From NCBI GenBank assembly GCA_905221605.1, contig CAJNDS010001557.1, positions 1,107,501 through 1,171,500 on the forward strand: DNA of 64,000 nucleotides. Reading direction: 5' to 3'. Below the pieces are notes generated by a model. That model worked only from the letters and a program-made list of their open reading frames with translations, searched no databases and was not told the DNA's origin. Position numbers and translations under genes: made by a program. Origin of the DNA: Symbiodinium natans (lineage: Eukaryota; Sar; Dinophyceae; Suessiales; Symbiodiniaceae). Positions 53,431 to 64,000 of this stretch are shown here, piece by piece; the first letter of the stretch is position 1, and the number at the start of each line of letters is the position of its first letter.

Positions 53431-54180
53431 TCCCAAGGAGCGGGACCGAGAGCAGGGCTCCGGCCGGAGAACGCCGCCGGGGTCGAAGGCCGCGGGGCCC
53501 CTTGAGCCTTTTTAGGGTCTAGGGTTTAGGGGTTTAGGGTTTAGGGTTTTGGGGTTTAGGGTTTAGGGTTTAGGGTTTGGGGTTTTGGGGTTTGGGGTTT
53601 GGGGATTGGGTTTTGGGGTTTGGGGTTAGGGTTTAGGGGTTAGCAAGCCAGGGGGGGAGGGTTAGTCGTTGCCGGGCCTTTGTTCCAGGTGTTCAGGGGT
53701 GAGGGTTGGGAGGTTTTGACGCCTGTGCCTTGACATGTTGGGTTCTGGGTTTAGGATTTACCGTTTATCGGGCATAATTCCTCAACTTTTTTTGTTTTCT
53801 GGTTGCCTCGCTGTTGTTCTAGAAGACTTGTTTCAGATCCGAATCCAGCGATGTACTAACATGAGGGTTTCGCAAAAACTTCACGCTAGTCCCTAAGCCC
53901 TCTTGGAGGAAGTACCCCCCCACGTGCACTCCTTTAGGGGTTAGGGTTTGTAAGCCCTGATTATCCCAGACACCCAGAACCCTGAACTGCCTAAACCCTC
54001 CCATGAGACATGTAGGGTTCACGGTTTTTAGAGTGCCTAAACCCTAAATGTCTTATTAGGCATATGGGCGTTTACAAGGGATCCCTAATCATGTAGACTC
54101 CCAAATAGTACGTAGGATTCCCTTAGAACAAGGACCCCAACAAGGTACCCCTACTTTCGAAAAAAACATGTCTCTAAGCT
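53431..54180. other. TTTAGGG/TTTGGGG patch and unique sequence
   Basis: 53,513-53,640 is TTTAGGG with many TTTTGGGG units. The rest is unique and shows no gene. The stretch 53,440-53,505 is GC-rich and open but without motif. Confidence 0.5.
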
Positions 54181-54280
54181 TGGTTCTATGGGCCCTTAAT
54201 ATGGTCCTTCACCTCCGTTAAACGTTTCTGATGTATGGGCCTAGATTTGTATAGGGTAGTATATCAAGGAGTATATAAGC
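54181..54280 (-). repeat. Dispersed repeat copy, inverted partner of 59,343-59,427
   Basis: TTCTGATGTATGGGCCTAGA followed by TTTGTATAGGG is the near reverse complement of sequence at 59,343-59,427. About 90 bp align with small gaps. Confidence 0.75.
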
Positions 54281-54581
54281 TTGGCTTTCTTCTGGCTGGC
54301 TCTTAGGACTTTAACCTTTTGGGTTTTTGTAGAAACTACCATCATAAGGAGCCGAACAGTTTAACTTTTAGGAGCCCCGTTGAAGGGCCCACAGTAAGGG
54401 ACCACAACTACCCTTAAACCCTAATCCAAAACCCCAAACCCCAAACCCTAAACCCTGAACCCTAAGCCCGAAACCCTAAACCCTAACCCTAAACCCTTAA
54501 CCCCAAACCCTAAACCCTAAACCCTAAACCCTAAACCCTAAACCCTAAACCCTAAACCCTAAGTCCTTTTTCTAAACGCAG
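54281..54581. repeat. Unique stretch then CCCTAAA array
   Basis: The array at 54,412-54,562 has about 18 units and leads through TTTTTCTAAACGCAG, an acceptor-like border, into the next island. Confidence 0.8.
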
Positions 54582-54665
54582 CCAGGGCATCTCCGACGAG
54601 GCGCCAACTCTGGTGGTGATTCGCATGCTTCTGACCTTACTCTGCTACTCTGCCTTTCGGAGATG
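54582..54665 (+). CDS. Coding-like island after a GCAG border
   Basis: Reads QGISDEAPTLVVIRMLLTLL then CYSAFRRWG and enters a TTTAGGG array. The border TCTAAACGCAG resembles a polypyrimidine-AG acceptor. Hydrophobic core VVIRMLLTLLCY; unknown family. Confidence 0.4.
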
Positions 54666-55398
54666 GGGTTTAGGGTTTAGGGTTTAGGGTTTAGGGTCTT
54701 CCAATTCAGGGGGCCGGGCGTTGGGATGAAGGGCGTGGGGTTTAGGACCCCCCCCCCATTCCCACAAGCAACTGCTGCTGCCTGTCAACCTTGGTGTCTG
54801 AAAGGTTATTTCCATCGACCAGGCAGCAGACTCTATCACCTTTAAGCCCAACGTCTGGGTCCCACCACCCAAACAAACAAGCTGCAAATCCTAGACCCTG
54901 CTCGTACATGAAACCCCGCATCCTAAACCCTAAATCCCGAAACCCTAAACCCTAAACCCTAAACCCTAAGCCCTAAACCCTAAACCCTAAACCCTTAATT
55001 ACTACGCCCTGAACCCCACACCCCACTTCGCAAGCCGAGGCGATCTCAAGTCGCTGGTCGCCCCACACGTGAAGGCCGAAATGCCGGTTAGTTTGGGGTT
55101 TAGGGTTTAGGGTTTAGGGTCTAGGGTTTAGGGTTTAGGGTTTAGGGTTCAGGGTTCAGGGTTGGGTTTAGGGTTCCTTGCGGACCGAACGAAACCCTGC
55201 AAAAGGGTGCGTGGTCCATGTATTTCATATCTTTTGGGGTTTATAGTTTAGGATTTCGGGTTTAGGGTTTAGGGTTTAGGGTTTAGGGTTTAGGGTTCAG
55301 CACTCCGGGTCGAGCAGCTTTATGGTTAAGCTCTATTTACGTCTCGGATATAACACCCACCCACCCAGAGAATCCCACTACATTGAGAAAGCCAAAAA
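54666..55398. other. Telomere-like mosaic
   Basis: TTTAGGG arrays at 54,664-54,698, 55,094-55,170 and 55,258-55,298 and CCCTAAA at 54,918-54,993. The stretch 55,030-55,086 reads ASRGDLKSLVAPHVKAEMP and may be a short exon fragment. Confidence 0.65.
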
Positions 55399-55824
55399 CG
55401 GCCAAATTCTGAAAATAAAGCGGCCAAATTCTGAAAATAAAGCGGCCAAATTCTGAAAATAAAGCGGCCAAATTCTGAAAATAAAGCGGCCAAATTCTGA
55501 AAATAAAGCGGCCAAATTCTGAAAATAAAGCGGCCAAATTCTGAAAATAAAACGGCCAAATTCTGAAAATGAAGCGGCCAAATTCTGAAGCGGCCAAATT
55601 CTGAAAATAAAGCGGCCAAATTCTGAAAATAAAACGGCCAAATTCTGAAAATAAAGCGGCCAAATTCTGAAAATAAAACGGCCAAATTCTGAAATTCAAT
55701 TAGCCTTTGGCCTGATTTTGGCTCATTCTGAAAATAAAGCGGCCAAATTCTGAAAATAAAGCGGCCAAATTCTGAAAATAAAGCGGCCAAATTCTGAAAA
55801 TAAAGCGGCCAAAATTTGAAAATA
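55399..55824. repeat. 22-bp minisatellite CGGCCAAATTCTGAAAATAA
   Basis: About 18 copies of a 22-bp unit (the last two bases are AG or AA), with one short 14-bp unit near 55,580 and a 35-bp interruption at about 55,692-55,726. All minus frames are open and give Phe/Trp/Asn-rich repeats; no gene is claimed. Confidence 0.95.
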
Positions 55825-56342
55825 CAATTAAGGTTTAAATATATATGGTAGAGAGGGTTTAGGGTTCAGGGTTCAGGAAGATCATGACAGGATCATAGTA
55901 GCACAGGCTGAGGTGACCCCGATTTGGGGTTCATCTGGTGTCAAAGGTTCAGGTGCCCCCACCATCACTTCCCTCTCGCTTAAACCCAAAACCCTAAAAC
56001 CCTAAACCCTGAACCCTCAACCCTAAACCCTAAACCTAAACCTAAGCTCCGCCCCTGCCCAATGAAACCTGCACCTCCGACACCCTAGACCCTGGACCTT
56101 AGACCCTAAGCCCCCCTAAACCCTGAACCCTAAACCCTAAACCCTACCTGCAACCACACGGCGTCCGACCGCAGCCTCCCTGTAATCCCTTGGACCCTCG
56201 AGCAGGCAAACTCCAACCGGGCCTGCTTAACCGAAGCCCAACACAAGCACCTAAACCCTAAACCCTAGCCTACTAGACTCTGTACGCTACACCGTAAGCC
56301 CTAAACCCTAGGCCCTAAACCCTTTGTCCTTAGCCCTTAGAC
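55825..56342. other. Degenerate telomere-like text, no gene
   Basis: CCCTAAA-type units at 55,985-56,045, 56,090-56,150 and 56,250-56,340 among short unique stretches. Confidence 0.6.
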
Positions 56343-56440
56343 CTAAGCCCTAAGCCCTAAGCCCTAAGCCCTAAGCTCTAAGCCCTAAGCCCTAAGCCCT
56401 AAGCCCTAAGCCCTAAGCCCTAAGCCCTAAGCCCTAAACC
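56343..56440. repeat. CCCTAAG variant array
   Basis: About 14 uniform CCCTAAG units with one CTCTAAG. Confidence 0.95.
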
Positions 56441-57430
56441 CAACCCTAAACCACCCTAAGCCCTCAGCCCTATTCTTGATTCATTGCTCTTTTGAGACGA
56501 CTGGGAGAGCCCACGCTCCGCCCAACCCCTATCAGCTGCTTAGGGTTCAGGGTTCAGGGTTCAGGTTCAGGGTTCCGGGTTCAGGGTTTAGGGTTTAGGG
56601 TTCAGGGTTTAGGGTTTAGGGTTTTAGGGTTTAGGGTTTAGGGTTTTTAGGGTTTAGGGTTTAGGGTTAGAGTTTTTGATCTAGGGTTCAGGGTTTAGGG
56701 TATTGTTCCCAAAGGGGTATTGCGCTTAGGGCTTCCGGTTCATTCAAACCTGTCTCGTCGGGCGAAGGTGCTAATCCCGTGCATGGAAGATCCCACTGTG
56801 GAAGCAACGGCTGCGCTTAAGGGGTTTACGGCTTAGGGTTTAGGGTTTAGGGTTTAGGGTTTACGGCTTGTTCCCTTGTTGGTATCTCTCCCTCCATCCG
56901 TCGCTCCGTCTCCCTCCCTCTCCCGCTCTCTCTCTCTTCCACTCTCTCTGCCTCTTTCTCTCTCTCGCTCGCTCGCTCTTTCCCCGGAGTTAGGGTTGTG
57001 TGGAAGGGCTTTCGGGGTTGAGGGTTTAGGGTTTAGGGTTTTGTGGAAGGGCTGGTGCTTTCAAGGGGTTGCTGTTGCAGTTACTTGGTTTGTGGAGCGT
57101 CAGCCTTGCGGGGCCCCGCTGGCCTCTGAAACAAGCTCCATCAAGTCAAACCTAAACCCTAATCCCCAATCCCTAAACCCTAAACCCTAAACCCTAAAAC
57201 CCTAAAACCCTAAAGTCCTAATTTGTTAGTTCGACCGGTGGCCTTCAAGGTTACGAAATTTATATCTTTCAGGCCGAGCCACAACTTTAGGGCTTTTGCT
57301 CTTTTTTGTAGGTCTATAGGTGTTATATCAGGGTTGCGGGGGATATAGGGACCCTAAACCCTAAACCCCTAACCCTTAAACCCTAATCAAGGGTTTACAG
57401 AAGGGTTTGTCCTGCAAGCCCACCACCTCA
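56441..57430. other. TTTAGGG/TTCAGGG arrays and CT-rich tract
   Basis: TTCAGGG then TTTAGGG units at 56,538-56,700 and 56,835-56,868; a CTCTCTCC-rich tract at 56,885-56,985; CCCTAAA at 57,150-57,215 and 57,350-57,385. A 104-codon frame over the CT tract is repeat-derived. Confidence 0.65.
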
Positions 57431-57484
57431 TCCGAGGACATCCGCGCCAGCGCCATCCGCTGCCTCATTGCAGCTGGCCCCGAG
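57431..57484 (+). CDS. HEAT-like exon fragment with GT donor
   Basis: Reads SSEDIRASAIRCLIAAGPE, matching the D-x-R-x-x-A pattern of HEAT/ARM-like helices. It ends GGCCCCGAG followed by GTGCAT, a plausible donor. The left border near CCTGCAAG fits an acceptor. The piece resembles the island at 32,742 in type but not in exact sequence. Confidence 0.4.
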
Positions 57485-57870
57485 GTGCATCCTTGAGGTT
57501 TACGTTTTATATCGTTAGGGTTTAGGGTTTAGGTTTTAGGGTTTAGGGTTTAGGGTTTAGTGTTTAGGGTAGGGTTTAGGGTTTGGACGCTGAACCCCTC
57601 CTAAACCCACGCTGCTGTCGGGCTGCCATGAACCAAGGGCCCTCCCCTCGAACAGCTGGCAACATCACTTGACTCGCCTGAAATCACAGGGCCCTTGTTT
57701 CGTTTTTTTTTGTTTTATGATTTAGGGCTTCATGGTTGAGGGCCATGGGCAGTTCTTTAAATTTTGGTCCCTTGTTGGGGTCCCCCAAAAGGGCGTCGCT
57801 CCGAAAAACAAACCCACCAAAAAGGGACCCTAATGTAGAACCCCCCCCCCCCCTCCTTCCCATCAAAAAT
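57485..57870. other. TTTAGGG array and unique sequence
   Basis: A TTTAGGG array at 57,516-57,580, then about 250 bp of unique sequence, then a C-run at 57,839-57,853. No gene. Confidence 0.6.
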
Positions 57871-57874
57871 GTTG

Positions 57875-57955
57875 ACCCTAAACCCTAAACCCTAAACCCT
57901 AAACCCTAAACCCTAAACCCTAAACCCTAAACCCTAAACCCTAAACCCTAAACCC
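57875..57955. repeat. CCCTAAA array
   Basis: About 11 perfect units. Confidence 0.95.
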
Positions 57956-57958
57956 AAG

Positions 57959-58072
57959 TTTGGGTACAAGGCTGTCGGGCCCCCAGGACTTCTCACGGAT
58001 GTAGCGCTCAGACAGACCGGCCTTCGCCAGGTCGTTTCCGGCAGTGGGCTCAAGCTCCTGAGGCCTTCTGGG
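57959..58072 (-). CDS. Coding-like island, minus strand, acceptor at 5' side
   Basis: On the minus strand CTTCCCCAG at about 58,072 is a good acceptor. The island reads PQELEPTAGNDLAKAGLSER then YIREKSWGPDSLVPKL before meeting TTTAGGG units. This is the most protein-like of the short islands. Family not recognised. Confidence 0.45.
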
Positions 58073-59342
58073 GAAGCAACCCTAAACCCTAAACTCCCTA
58101 AACCCTAAACCCTAAACCCTAAACAGTAGGGTTTAAGTAGGGGTTAGAGTTTGACGTTGAGGCTTTAGGGTTTGGGGTTTGGGGTGTAGGGTTTTGGGGT
58201 TAGTCCATCCTCAGCCCTCAACTGGACCACCTCAAACCTACAACCTCAACCCTCAACCCTCGGCCCAAAACGCTTCCTAAACCCGAAACCCTAAACCCTA
58301 AACCCTAAATTCGGCCTTAAGATGAGCTGAGGGGCTTGGAGAGCATGGGCCCTACTCATGCGAGAGGTGTTGGCTCGGCAACCTTCATCTCGAGTTTAGG
58401 GTTTAGGGTTTAGGGTTTAGGGGTTAGGGTTTAGGTGTAGGGTTTAGGGTTTTGGTGTTTATAGGGTTTGTCGGGTTTAGGGTTTATAGGGTCTAGGGTT
58501 CAGGGTTTTTAGGGTTTAGGGTTTAGAATACGACATGTGTATGAAGCGCACTTGGTGTAGGTGTCGCGTGACAGGGGTCAGGGCTTTTCGTTGAAGCTTG
58601 ACAACTTGGTGTGTAGGCTTCAGGGGCTCGAAGTTGCCGTGAACCCTAAACTCCAGGCCCTAAACCCTAAACCCGGAACCCTAAACCCTGAAGCCTGAAC
58701 CCTAAACCCTAAACCTAAACCCCAAGCCCGCACTCTGCTTCTTAGAGTGGGGGCGGGGGAAGGCTGCATGCATCTAGGAGCCGGAGCATGTCCGGCAGTC
58801 AGGGTTCAGGGTTTAGGGGGAGGGTTGAGGGTGTAGGGGAAATCCCTAAAACACCTATAAGGCAGTGTTTGTTGAACTTTCGAACCCGTGAGGAGTTTCG
58901 AATAGCCAAGAGACCTCCGAAAACCCGCAAGGAAGCGGATGGAGAGCCGCGACGTGATGCTGAGTAAGGCGGCTACTGAGGCTGGTCTCACAGGGCTTTG
59001 GTGCTCACAGGGTTCGTTCCCCAGCCTTCACACCCCAAACCGGAAAACCCAAACACTCGGCCGCCCGTAGGTTTTGAGGGAGTTTCGAGTTTCGAGCTTA
59101 GGGTCAAGGTTGGAAAGGAACTTATAGGGAGTTTATAGGGAGTTTACAGGGAGTTGGTGGGTTCATGATAAGGTTCGTAGGGCTTGTAAACCCTAAACCC
59201 TAAACCCTAAACCCCTTTGTGCAAACGCAGCCATGCCCGAAGTCGAGTTGGGCGGGGGGGGGGGGGGATCGGCTTCGGAGGCTTTAGGCTTTGGGTTTTG
59301 ACGATCTAAGGGTACCTTAACAGGGTTTAGGGTTTAGGGTTA
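58073..59342. other. Telomere-like mosaic, no supported gene
   Basis: Arrays at 58,078-58,125, 58,394-58,530, 58,655-58,725 and 59,188-59,215. At 59,230 an ACGCAG border is followed by a short open stretch (MPEVELG) cut by a G-run at 59,252-59,268. Confidence 0.6.
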
Positions 59343-59427
59343 TTATATACCCCTTATATACCCTATACAAATTAGGGGCCCATACATCAGAACCCTTTGA
59401 AGGGGGTTCGGGGCCCATGAAACTACC
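59343..59427 (+). repeat. Dispersed repeat copy, inverted partner of 54,181-54,280
   Basis: CCCTATACAAATTAGGGGCC followed by CATACATCAGAA matches the reverse complement of the 54.2-kb copy. Confidence 0.75.
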
Positions 59428-60248
59428 CTGGTTCAGGGTACCCGAAAACCGAATCCGGATCCCCCATGAACCCTAAACCCTAATAAGCCGGAGCCAGAAC
59501 CCCACCCACCCCCGCCCCAGAAAACCCTCTCTGAACCCTGAGCTGCAGCACAGCCGACAGAATAGCTGGTCTGTGGTTTAGGGTTTGGGGTTTAGGGTTT
59601 AGGGTTTAGGGGTTAGAGTTTAGGGTTTAGGGTTTAGGGTGGTTGAGGGTCACTCGTATAGGCCGGGTACAGTAGCTATCTTTGGTGCAGATTCTGGCTG
59701 CGCGGGTGATGATGGCCGTGACATGGGCCGACACGAGAGTTTGGGTTTAGGCCAGAGGGTTTGTGCAGCCCTACTAACCCTAAGCATGACCCCTCCCCCA
59801 ATATCTCCTAAACCCCAATAGCTGAAAACCCTGCGCAAAGCTGAGTTTTCGAGGTCTTGAGCAGCTCCCATGCGAATTTACAGGGTTTGGAAAACCTAAA
59901 CCCTAAGCCCTCAGCCCTAAACCCTAAACCCTAAACCCTAAACCCTAAACCCTAAACCCTAAACCCTAAACCCTAAACCCTAGAAGAGAGCACCAACCCG
60001 CGCAGGTACTGAGAGGGCTAAGCCCGCACAACCCGGTCATCGCTGCTTCCCGGCTTTACCTTTCTTGTGGCAGGGAGAGGGTTTTCGGGTTTAGGGTTTA
60101 GGGTTTAGGGTTTAGGAATAGGCTCGGGCCATCCTAATATTAAGAACCCCCGAAACCTCGGTTTAGAGTTTAGGGTTTAAGGTTTCTTTGTAGGTTACCT
60201 AGTCACCTAAGAATCCCATGAGGGGTTTTAGAGTAATAGCTTAGCTTG
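59428..60248. other. Telomere-like mosaic, no supported gene
   Basis: Arrays at 59,576-59,642 (TTTAGGG), 59,895-59,981 (CCCTAAA) and 60,088-60,116. Unique pieces show no convincing frame; the two opposing frames near 59,640-59,870 are equally plausible. Confidence 0.6.
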
Positions 60249-60249
60249 A

Positions 60250-60354
60250 GGGTTTAGGGTTTAGGGTTTAGGGTTTAGGGTTTAGGGTTTAGGGTATAGG
60301 GTTTAGGGTTTAGGGTTTAGGGTTTAGGGTTCAGGGTTTAGGGTTTAGGGTTTA
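60250..60354. repeat. TTTAGGG array
   Basis: About 15 units with one TATAGGG and one TTCAGGG. Confidence 0.95.
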
Positions 60355-61640
60355 GGAAGAATCTACAAGAAAAGTAGGTTTAGGGAGCTTAGGGAGGAAT
60401 CCTAAACCGATGTAGTAGCCTGGAGCTTGATGGTCTCGGTGATGGGTGCCAGCCAGCCAATCCAGCAAAGAGGGCAAGATGATTCCTCAACCCGCGAGCC
60501 TGAAACTGCAGTTTAGGGTTTAGGGTTGAGGGTTTAGGGGTTTAATTAGGAGTTTAGGGTTTAGGGTTTAGGGTTTAGGGTTTAGGGTTTAGGGTTTAGG
60601 GTTTAGGGTTTAGGGCCCTGCGATTAATAGCCTCTGCACAGCCCTGATACCTCCTGGTTTGGGTTCGTAGCTTGCGCTGATTTTTCTTGTGGCGCAGGAG
60701 ACTGTTCAGCATTTTACCTAAAAAGGGCTTTGGCTCCGTGATCCAAATGGCCCAGTGTAGTAGAGGGTGTCCCTGATGTAACGCAACCTACCTGAGCCGG
60801 ACCTACCATGCATGGAACTGAAGTCGAGTACTTGGATGAAGGGAACCTAAGCCAGCGCTCTCTTCGGTGCCTTAAACATTTTAGGGTTCAGCGTTTGGGG
60901 TGAGGGCTCTTCATGATAGCAAATTCAGGGAGCATATTTTGGAGACCTGCCCCAGCAATAGCCGGCTATCTCGATATCGCGGTCCTTCCTCGGAACCCTA
61001 CTGGACGTAACAGTATAGAGTTGTCTTAACCCTAAACCCTAAACCCTAAACCCTAAACCCTAAACCCTAAACCCTAAACTGCGGACCGTGTTTTTTTCTC
61101 GGAGCTTTCTCGCTTCCAGGACGAAAAAACTGCGCTCTCGCCTGGGAGGGGCGTGGCCGTCCTCAAAACTGTACAACGCTTAGGGTTTGGGGTTTAGGGT
61201 TTAGGGTTTAGGGTTTAGGGTTTAAGGTTTAGGGTTTAGGGGGGTTGAGGGTTTAGGACTTCTGTGCTCACGAAGTGCGAAACTGTTGTCGCTTTTGGAT
61301 GCCCGGGCTCGAGATATGGCAAAGTGTCGTCAATTTCACTGGCAGTTTTAGACGTTTACTTTTGAGGCCCTTTGTACAACTCGAACCCTCAAACCCATAA
61401 CCTCCGGCCTAACCATCCCTCCACTAAACCCTAAACCCTAAACCCTAAACCCTAAACCCCCTCCCCCCCCCGTCCCCCTCAGAGTTACGACCTGTCCATC
61501 CCAAGGGGACCATCGGCCACTTCATTGAATTGGGGGAGTCGGCGGTTCGGGGGGGAGGGGGGCTTTGATGCTCTTGCAAGGGCTTCGGAATTCGGCTGTA
61601 GGCTTGCGGCCTGGGGTTTGGGGGTTTAGGCCCCTCAGGG
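60355..61640. other. Telomere-like mosaic, no supported gene
   Basis: Arrays at 60,510-60,615, 61,028-61,078, 61,180-61,255 and 61,425-61,460. About 400 bp at 60,620-61,025 is unique without a gene. Confidence 0.6.
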
Positions 61641-62787
61641 CCGGAGATTGAGCTGTTTTTGAGTCCGAAAGCAAGGAGCGCAAAGAGGCTGACAGCCCAT
61701 CAGCAAATGCCGACCACAGTACGCGAGGCCTGTTTTTGAAGCTCTTAGATGGACTCTTGCCTCATTCAATGGCAATTGGAACTCTGTGCTGAAGAACCCC
61801 TCATATAAGGGTATTATAGGGATTATCATCTTTCCTTTTGTGGATGGGGGGGTGGGGGGTTGAGCAAATAGTTGTGCATGCTAGCTTTGTGCCTCTGCAA
61901 ATTGTGTCCGTGCTTCTATTTACTCTAGCAAGTTCAGATCTCGGCTTTTTCTCGGACGTTGGTTTTTGTGGCATCTGCTCACACCTTCTCTGCTGCCTCA
62001 TGCGAGTTCCAAATTCTTAGATGGGTTACCCCGCATTATTTGTTGTTGCCGCACGTGAGTCCCCTTTTCCGTTAACCCAAAACCCTAAACTCTAAACCCA
62101 ACCAATCCTTGTCTTGGGCCTCGTCTTGGGCCCAAGGAGGTCTTGCCCCAGGCCCTGACGTGCCCTAAACCCTCTCGAAACCCGAAACCCCTCACGCCCT
62201 GCACCCTAAACCCCCTACACCCTATAAAGCTCACTAAACCCTATAAAACGCACCTCCCCCTAAACCCTAAACCCGAAACTCACCTCATCGAACCTGAGGA
62301 CAGGTTTTGTGGGAGGAGCCTCAGGCAAGTCCTTGGGCAGGGGAGTTGCGTGACGGGTTTGGGGTTTAGATTTCAGGGTTGCATGCTTAGAGATTGAGGG
62401 TTTAGGGCTATAAATGTAGTTCCTTGTGGAGTTAGCGGCAGGCTTGGGGGGATGAGCGTATGCTACCCGAAGCCCTAAACCCTAAACCTTAATTGTAGAT
62501 GGCTACTACATCCCTAAACCCTAAACCCTAAACCCTACACCCCAAACCCCAAACCCCAAACCCTAAACCCTTAACCCTAAACCCTAAACCCGACCGTAAA
62601 CTGCAGGCCTCAGACCCGAAACCCGAAAGTGAAAACCCCGTGCTCCCGGTGTCTAACCCGATTCAGGGCGAGTGTGCAGGTCGCCCTTCGCTCGTGTACA
62701 CAAAGCGCTGTTTAGGGTTTAGGGTTTAGGGTTTAGGGTTACCGGGTTACCGGGTTTAGGGTTTAAGGTTTACGGCCTTAGGGTTTA
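61641..62787. other. Unique stretch and telomere-like text, no supported gene
   Basis: 61,641-62,040 is repeat-free; 60-66-codon frames overlap on both strands without motif. CCCTAAA-type text covers 62,160-62,285 and 62,475-62,600, TTTAGGG 62,710-62,785. Confidence 0.5.
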
Positions 62788-63105
62788 TTGTACCCCAACA
62801 ACACCGATCGTCTTTCAAGTCATAGTATGAAGTCGACCTGCCTTACTTGGGCAGCGAAGGCCGGCATGTTTTTGGAGCTCAGGCGCCTACTAGCCCACCA
62901 CATTCACGATGGTACTCGTAGCACTGAAACATGTAGCTTCGACGTGCTGGCGCCCGCTGCACGGGCCCTGGAAGAGATACTCACGGCCATACAGAATGGG
63001 CAGTTCCTTCCAGACGCTATGCGTTCACAGCAATTTCGGGGAAAGCCTTCAGCAACAGCCTTCTGCATTTTGTGCAAGCCTGGGCCAACTTTGGGAGCCG
63101 CAAGC
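62788..63105 (+). pseudogene. Degenerate tyrosine-recombinase (DIRS-like) C-terminus
   Basis: The frame reads SSHSMKSTCLTWAAKAGM, then RRLLAHHIHDGTRSTETCSF and DVLAPAARALEEILTAIQNG with FLPDAMRS. This order (H-S-x-K, LLAHH, then the catalytic-Tyr region and a FxPDxxRS tail) matches the C-terminal part of DIRS/phage-integrase-type recombinases that I recall as common in dinoflagellate genomes. The Tyr is expected where TETCSFD stands, so Cys (TGT) replaces it and the enzyme would be inactive. N-terminal domains, including the first catalytic Arg, are missing; the fragment starts and ends in telomere-like repeats. Strand bias and residues argue for real coding origin. Confidence 0.55.
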
Positions 63106-63700
63106 CCTGAACCCAACACCCGAAACCCTAAGCCCAAGTCCCAAACCCTAAGCCCGGGTTTGGGACTTTTAGGGTTTAGGGTTTAGGGTTTAGGGTTTAT
63201 TAGGGTTTATTCGGGTTTAGGGCAAACCCCGGACCCCAATCCCCGACAAATCACCGATGTAGGTAGGCAGGGTAGCCCTAAACCCTAAACCCGAAACCCT
63301 AAACCTGGGCTCCTTTTTTCGCCATGCTTTCGGACGCAGGACACACTGCCAGAGACGATGCGACAGCGAAGCCTCGCCGGGAGCTCGGGGGGTTCGGATG
63401 CTGGATTCTTTCTTTCCATGCAGGAAACTGAGGGTTTGGGGTTTAGGGTTTAGGGTTTAGGGTTTAGGCTTCAGGGAGCTTTTTGGGTTTAGGGTGTAGG
63501 TCTTAGGGTCCAGAGTGAGCCCCCTCCCATTGATGTCCTGATGGTACCCTACTCGTCATGGCTGTTTCATGTCGATGCGGTGCTGTGCTGCATGGTTATG
63601 GTGTTCTGCGATAACCATACAAAGGGAATCCCCATCTCGCCTCCACAACCCAAAGCCTGAATTTCAAGCCCTAAACCCATGGTTAATGAGAAGGACGCAT
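63106..63700. other. Telomere-like mosaic, no supported gene
   Basis: TTTAGGG arrays at 63,168-63,222 and 63,433-63,468; CCCTAAA at 63,275-63,305. The rest is unique with no motif. Confidence 0.6.
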
Positions 63701-63707
63701 TCACCCA

Positions 63708-63850
63708 CTCACTCACTCCCTCACCCCCTCACCCCCTCACCCCCTCACCCCCTCACCCCCTCACCCCCTCACCGCCCCCCCTCCCCGCTCTCCTTTACCA
63801 CCCCTAACCGCCCCGAACCCCCCCCAACCCCCGAACCCCCCGAACCCCCA
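63708..63850. repeat. TCACCCCC octamer minisatellite and C-rich tract
   Basis: About eight TCACCCCC units (63,708-63,772), then irregular C-rich text with CGAACCCCC units. Frames through it are Pro-rich and repeat-derived. Confidence 0.9.
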
Positions 63851-64000
63851 ACCCCCTAGCCACCCTAACCCTGCCACGCCCCCTCCCCCCACGGCCCCCA
63901 CGAGCCAGGTGCTTACCCTTCTGGGTGGCTCCGGCGCCAACGCCCCTCCCAAGCAAGCGTATGCGGATGGTTCGGCTTCGAAGCTTCTTCGGGATATTAG

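Noticed and set aside
55326-55790. Three minus frames rich in Phe, Trp and Asn
   Set aside because: All three frames of a 22-bp minisatellite are open; repeat artefact.
55399-55824. CRISPR array
   Set aside because: Units are contiguous with no unique spacers, and the genome is eukaryotic.

Overview
The window looks like nuclear DNA of a protist, most likely a dinoflagellate. The support is: plant-type telomere-like repeat TTTAGGG/CCCTAAA scattered in both orientations over almost the whole window; intronless, dinoflagellate-style RCC1-repeat coding sequence; MULE, pogo/Tc5-like and tyrosine-recombinase mobile-element genes; and many short, GC-rich, stop-free islands separated by repeats. 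No spliced-leader sequence, rRNA or tRNA was recognised, so the lineage call is an inference (about 0.6). Other TTTAGGG lineages cannot be excluded from sequence alone.

Layout. 0-12 kb: decayed telomere-like repeats, microsatellites and several minisatellites, including an 840-bp CTCCTAAG array, one foldback MITE-like element, and exon-like fragments from about 11 kb. 12.5-19.6 kb: one very long open frame (2354 codons) combining a UBA-like motif, a P-loop ATPase/primase-helicase-like segment, a MULE-type DDE transposase with a zinc-binding N-terminal part, a SWIM zinc finger and a SAM-like tail. 19.6-21.4 kb: tandem duplications. 22-24.8 kb: a satellite with a higher-order repeat of about 408 bp. 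25-37.5 kb: telomere-like mosaic, a 1-kb AT-rich tract, two more copies of the foldback element and a head-to-head telomere array.

37.69-47.69 kb is the most unusual part. It is a compositionally distinct block of about 10 kb, saturated with the pentamer CTNAG in coding and non-coding parts alike. It encodes, in order, a CxxC zinc-ribbon ORF, a string of short coding-like islands separated by telomere-like repeats with TTAATTAA variants, a 248-bp tandem repeat, a pogo/Tc5-like DDE transposase and a Ulp1/C48-type cysteine protease broken by a frameshift. I interpret it as a large composite mobile element.

47.7-64 kb returns to the telomere-like mosaic. It holds an RCC1-like seven-repeat gene (51.0-52.0 kb), exon-like islands on both strands (two on the plus strand resemble HEAT repeats), a 22-bp minisatellite, an inverted dispersed repeat pair and a degenerate DIRS/tyrosine-recombinase C-terminus near 62.9 kb.

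How the parts fit together: most recognisable proteins belong to mobile elements. The remaining host-like coding sequence is cut into 50-150-bp pieces by telomere-like repeats, some with splice-site-like borders. This fits either introns filled with telomere-like repeats or subtelomeric gene debris, and transcript data would decide between them.
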